Shown piece by piece: positions 32,924 through 36,161 of a stretch of DNA of 36,161 nt; the first letter of the stretch is position 1; each line of letters starts with the position of its first letter. The stretch is taken from NCBI GenBank assembly GCA_964568625.1, contig CAZMQG010000017.1:1-36161 (forward strand), read 5' to 3'. The notes under the pieces were generated by a model, which was not told the origin of the DNA, did no database searches, and saw only the letters and a program-made list of their open reading frames with translations. The DNA comes from JBAZAX01 sp964568625 (GTDB lineage: Bacteria > Babelota > Babeliae > Babelales > RVW-14). A program made the translations under genes and the position numbers.

Positions 32924-35900
32924 TTATTTTGTAGTAGTTGATGATGTAGTCTTAGTTGTAACTGGGGTTGTTACTTTTGCACTGGTCTTTTTAGTTGATG
33001 TTGCAGTAGTAGCTTTTTTTACAGTTGCTTTTTTTACTTTCTTCTTAGCTGATTTTTTTGCAGTTTTTTTAGCTGCTTTTTTAGCTGCTTTTTTAGAAAC
33101 TGTTTTTACCGTTTTTTTGGTTGTTGCTGTTTTTACTTTTTTATCTGCAACTGCTGTCGTTACAGTTGTTGTAGTGGCTTTTGTGACTTCAACCCCTTTA
33201 GCAGTTAAAGATACGGCGTCGGATCCTTTATGATATGTATTGCCAAATTTATCAAGTGCAACGGTTGTTCCTGATGGAATAGCTGCGACGTCGTCTATAG
33301 ACGTAATTTTGGTTTCTTTTTTACCTGGAATATCCATCCATTTCTTTGATTTACTGTCCCATTTTACCAGTCGATCGTCTAGCGTTATACCAAGGATGTA
33401 ATTTTGGTTTCCGATTGTAATTTTGCTGAGTTGTTCTGTTCCCATTGGAATCCATTTATTGTTTAAAAATCTATATGGAATTCCTGTTTTTGCGATTCCA
33501 ATTACAATAGATTTACCATCAGTTCCAATTCCTGCAGCAATTGAGGATCCGGTGGTTAACTTTTTCCATGCGTTGTTTTCGAGTTTATAAATTACGTCAT
33601 CTTCAGATGAGGCAAAAATTTCAGTCCCTTTGCTTGCGGTAATATTTTCCAGTTTAATTGTTGCTGCATTTGTGGCTTTTATTTGAGACCACTGTTTTTT
33701 TGTAAAGTCGTATTTTATTGCTGTTTTATCATCAGATCTGATACCAAACAGGCTGCCATCGCAAGTGGCAAAAATATCTTCAAGCCCTGGTATATCTTTA
33801 CCAGCATCATCTTTGAGATCTTGTATTTTCCAAGGGTCAATAGTTGCATCTGGGATGGTGTAAGGAGCTCCCTCGAGTTCGTTGAATCTGTATGGTTTGT
33901 CATTGCTGCCTAATGCCCAAATTTCAAGTTTACCATCTTTGCTACCTACGGTTACATTGTCAAGATCATCTTTTGGTGTTATCGATACGTAATCAGCTGG
34001 GAAATCTGTATGAGGGATTGCAATTTCGATTGTAAATAAGCTTCCGGTTGCATCCGATACAACGTTATCATCGCTTACTAAAAGATATTTATTTGATATT
34101 TTGCTCTTAAATTTAACATTTGTAAGAGAGGTTGCATCTTGAAATTCTAATGTCCAGTGTTCCCAGTTTGAGAAGTTTGTATTTTCAAACTTTATTTGTG
34201 TTCCGGCAGGATTCGATTGTAAATTATTATTGCCGGCGGTTGCGGATTTAAATCCAAACCAATTGTCTTTTTTCAAAACTTTAAATTGGCATTCTGGAGC
34301 TATGTTTGAGTTTCCATTTGCTTTTAGCAACCTGTCTGTTGCATTTGTACTTAGATATTTACCATTTGGGGCTTTAATTGCAATTAAAGCGTTTTCAGCA
34401 AGAGTAGAAGGAGTTGTTTCTACGGAAATTTGCTTCAAGGCGCCAGCTACATTTTGCCAAGCTGTGCCAAACGGGTTGGATGCGTTGATACCGGTTCTGT
34501 AGTAAATATTATCTTTAGAGTTCACGCCCCAAATTTGGCCATTAGGACCAACGGAAATTTGCTTTAAGGCGCCGGCTACATTTTGCCAAGCTGTGCCGAA
34601 TGGGTTGGATGCGTTGATACCGGTTCTGTAATAAATTTGATCGCCTGNNNNNNNNNNNNNNNNNNNNNNNNNNNNNNNNNNNNNNNNNNNNNNNNNNNNN
34701 NNNNNNNNNNNNNNNNNNNNNNNNNNNNNNNNNNNNNNNNNNNNNNNGGCCATTAGGACCAACGGAAATTTGCTTCAAGGCGCCGGCTACATTTTGCCAA
34801 GCTGTGCCGAATGGGTTGGATGCGTTGATACCGGTTCTGTAATAAATTTGATCGCTTGCATTTACGCCCCAAATTTGGCCAGTAAGTGAAGAGGGTGATC
34901 CAGTTGCAATTTCAATGGTAAATAAACTTCCTGTTGCATCGACTAAAACATTATCACCACTAACAGTAAGATATTTATTTGATGCCCTACTCTTAAACCT
35001 AACATTTTCAAGAGAATTTGCATTTTGGAATTCTATTGTCCAGTGTTCCCAGTCTAAGAAATTTTGATTATCAAACTTTATCTGTGTTCCCTCGGGATTT
35101 GATTGTAAATTATTATTACCTGCTTTAGTTGACTTAAATCCAAACCAATTGTCTTTTTTCAAAACTTTAAATTGGCATTCGGGTGCGCTGCTTGAAGTTC
35201 CCATTGCTTTTAGCAACCTGTCTGTTGCATTTGTACTAAGATATTTTCCGGTTGGGGCTTTTATAGCAATTAAAGCATTTTCTGCAATTGGAGAAGGTGT
35301 TACCACGGAAGTTGTTGTTCCAGAAGTAATTTTTATATTTTCGAATGTAGTTTGTGCACCTGCTCCACCAAACCCAAAATATGTGATTGCAAGAGCAAAA
35401 TCATCTGGAATTGTCCAGGAAGCTGTAGTCCCGTTAGGATAAATACCCTTTCCAACGACTAATGACTTATTGTCTTTCAAAGAAATCCACCAAGTTTCCT
35501 TGACTCCCATGGTGACCTTTAATGATTTGTTAGGTGTTAGTGTAGTTTTTTTTGTTTCACCATTAAAGCACAAAATATCAGTTTGAGAAGGATCTATTTT
35601 AACGTGATAGTAGTATCCCCATTGTTGCCAGCTAACATATGATTGGCTAACTTTATACGCATATAAATGTACATAAATATTATTTTGAGTATTAGCATCA
35701 AATGTAATTACAAAATTACCAGGCGAATCTGTTTTCCAATTAGGATTTGTAAAAGCAGCACCCGGAACTCCTGACATGGGATTGTATGTGAACGATGTAG
35801 AAGGTGTTAACGTTGGTGTAGCTGTATTGTAAATATATTTATCCAATCCAATAATCCAAAGCTTGCCGTCATTGACTGCCATACCTTGGCCTTGCCAATT

Positions 35901-36161
35901 AGAAGGACTATATTTTGTCCAACTAGTTCCAGAAACTTTGCTTGTATAGTAAATATATTTATCTAATCCAATAATCCAAAGGTTATCGTTGTCGATTGAT
36001 ATCGATTGGGCTTGCCAGTTAGAAGGACTGTACTTTGTCCAACTGGTTCCGGAAACTTTGTTTGTGAAATAAATATACTTATCTAAACCGATGATCCAGA
36101 GTTTATCATTATCAACGGCAATTCCTTGAGCTTGCCAGTTAGAAGGGCTGTATTTTGTCCA
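32924..36161 (-). CDS. Giant exported-type lectin-like protein with two tectonin repeat arrays, FAMeT-like and duplicated beta-trefoil domains (start beyond window, interrupted by an assembly gap)
   Basis: The frame is open to the window edge at 36161, so the N terminus is missing; the Met at 35882 is internal. Order from the left of the protein: 40-aa tectonin repeats (SWTKYSPSNWQAQ, LWIIGLDKYIYF); a FAMeT-like domain (35322-35765: WWISLKDNKSLVVGKG, ITYFGFGGAG); beta-trefoil 1 (about 34890-35290: IAIKAPTGKYLSTNATDRLL); 43-aa tectonin repeats (GPNGQIWGVN, NIYYRTGINASNPFGTAWQN) with the N gap inside; beta-trefoil 2 (about 34000-34410); a C-terminal propeller like the two paralogues; and a Lys/Ala/Thr tail ending SSTTTK. 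The gap of 100 N shifts the frame artificially; flanking repeats show one continuous gene. All recognisable domains are carbohydrate- or protein-binding types. Its signal peptide would lie outside the window. Confidence 0.78.
34410..34881 (-). repeat. 129-bp (43-aa) tectonin tandem repeats, collapsed at a gap
   Basis: Nearly identical units (GALKQISVGPNGQIWGVN, then IYYRTGINASNPFGTAW) begin at equivalent points 34432 and 34561, exactly 129 bases apart; the next unit lies across the N run. At least three units are visible. Classic tectonin units bind sugars and phospholipids in eukaryotic lectins. The near identity suggests recent expansion. Confidence 0.85.
34648..34747. other. Assembly gap of 100 N inside the repeat array
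   Basis: Exactly 100 N, the usual placeholder for a gap of unknown size. Alignment of the flanks to the 129-bp unit predicts a true length of 18 bases plus any number of whole 129-bp units. Confidence 0.95.
35822..36161 (-). repeat. 120-bp (40-aa) tectonin-like tandem repeats at the window edge
   Basis: Units start at 36161, 36041 and 35921, exactly 120 bases apart, each coding SWTKYSPSNWQ, then LWIIGLDKYIY. The last unit decays into the linker before the FAMeT-like domain. The array continues past the window. Confidence 0.88.

Noticed and set aside
32924..34762. Two separate genes on either side of the N run
   Set aside because: Both frames carry the same 43-aa repeat directly at the gap, and the frame change is explained by the 100-N placeholder, which is not a multiple of three.
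35882..36161. Gene start at Met 35882
   Set aside because: The frame upstream is open to the window edge and encodes two more units of the same 40-aa repeat, so this Met is internal.
34410..36161. CRISPR array
   Set aside because: The regular repeats are 120- and 129-bp in-frame protein repeats with no short repeat-spacer pattern.

Overview
The window looks like a piece of the chromosome of a host-dependent bacterium with a low-GC genome, most likely Candidatus Dependentiae (TM6 / Babeliales). This is inferred from AT-rich, densely packed housekeeping genes interspersed with many exported proteins built from eukaryotic-like or host-contact modules: ankyrin, Sel1/TPR, MIR, tectonin, polyproline/WH2-like and histone-H1-like tails. 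No marker gene fixes the phylum, so the placement is inference. The 100-N run near the right end shows that this is a scaffold.

Left part (1-9.8 kb): a partial tRNA-Arg, a GC-rich hairpin repeat, a membrane-anchored GNAT acetyltransferase, and a PccB-type acyl-CoA carboxyltransferase divergent from a small TPR-like protein. Next come an exported coiled-coil protein with a polyproline/WH2-like segment, a small exported Sel1-like protein, and full-length dnaE with an apparently intact PHP metal site.

Middle part (9.9-17.2 kb): a minus-strand run encoding an exported 906-aa Sel1 protein and two exported ankyrin proteins, probably one operon; a small exported acidic protein; and a plus-strand pair of glycosyltransferases (GT9 then GT4) that suggest surface glycan or LPS synthesis.

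Core housekeeping (17.2-25.5 kb): tsf-pyrH-frr on the minus strand, divergent from rpmF-plsX, a membrane-anchored TPR protein, fabD-fabG-acpP-fabF. Together these are translation elongation and recycling, UMP kinase, and the fatty-acid/phospholipid precursor pathway. No rpsB precedes tsf and no fabH lies between plsX and fabD. The tsf/rpmF divergent spacer holds two interleaved, mutually exclusive hairpins.

Right part (25.6-36.2 kb): an exported lysine-rich histone-H1-like protein, a roughly 600-bp gene-poor stretch with a possible transposase relic, and a tandem family of three very large exported proteins. Each family member has its own terminator, and promoters are visible for the two whose upstream region is in the window. 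They share a tectonin-like C-terminal propeller and a Lys/Thr/Ala tail ending in TK, but carry different N-terminal modules: a DUF3395-like plus MIR region, a trefoil-like plus MIR region, and tectonin repeats plus a FAMeT-like domain plus duplicated beta-trefoils. This modular family is the most unusual system in the window, together with a Met residue directly after the predicted signal-peptide cleavage site in seven exported proteins and the exported WH2-like protein.
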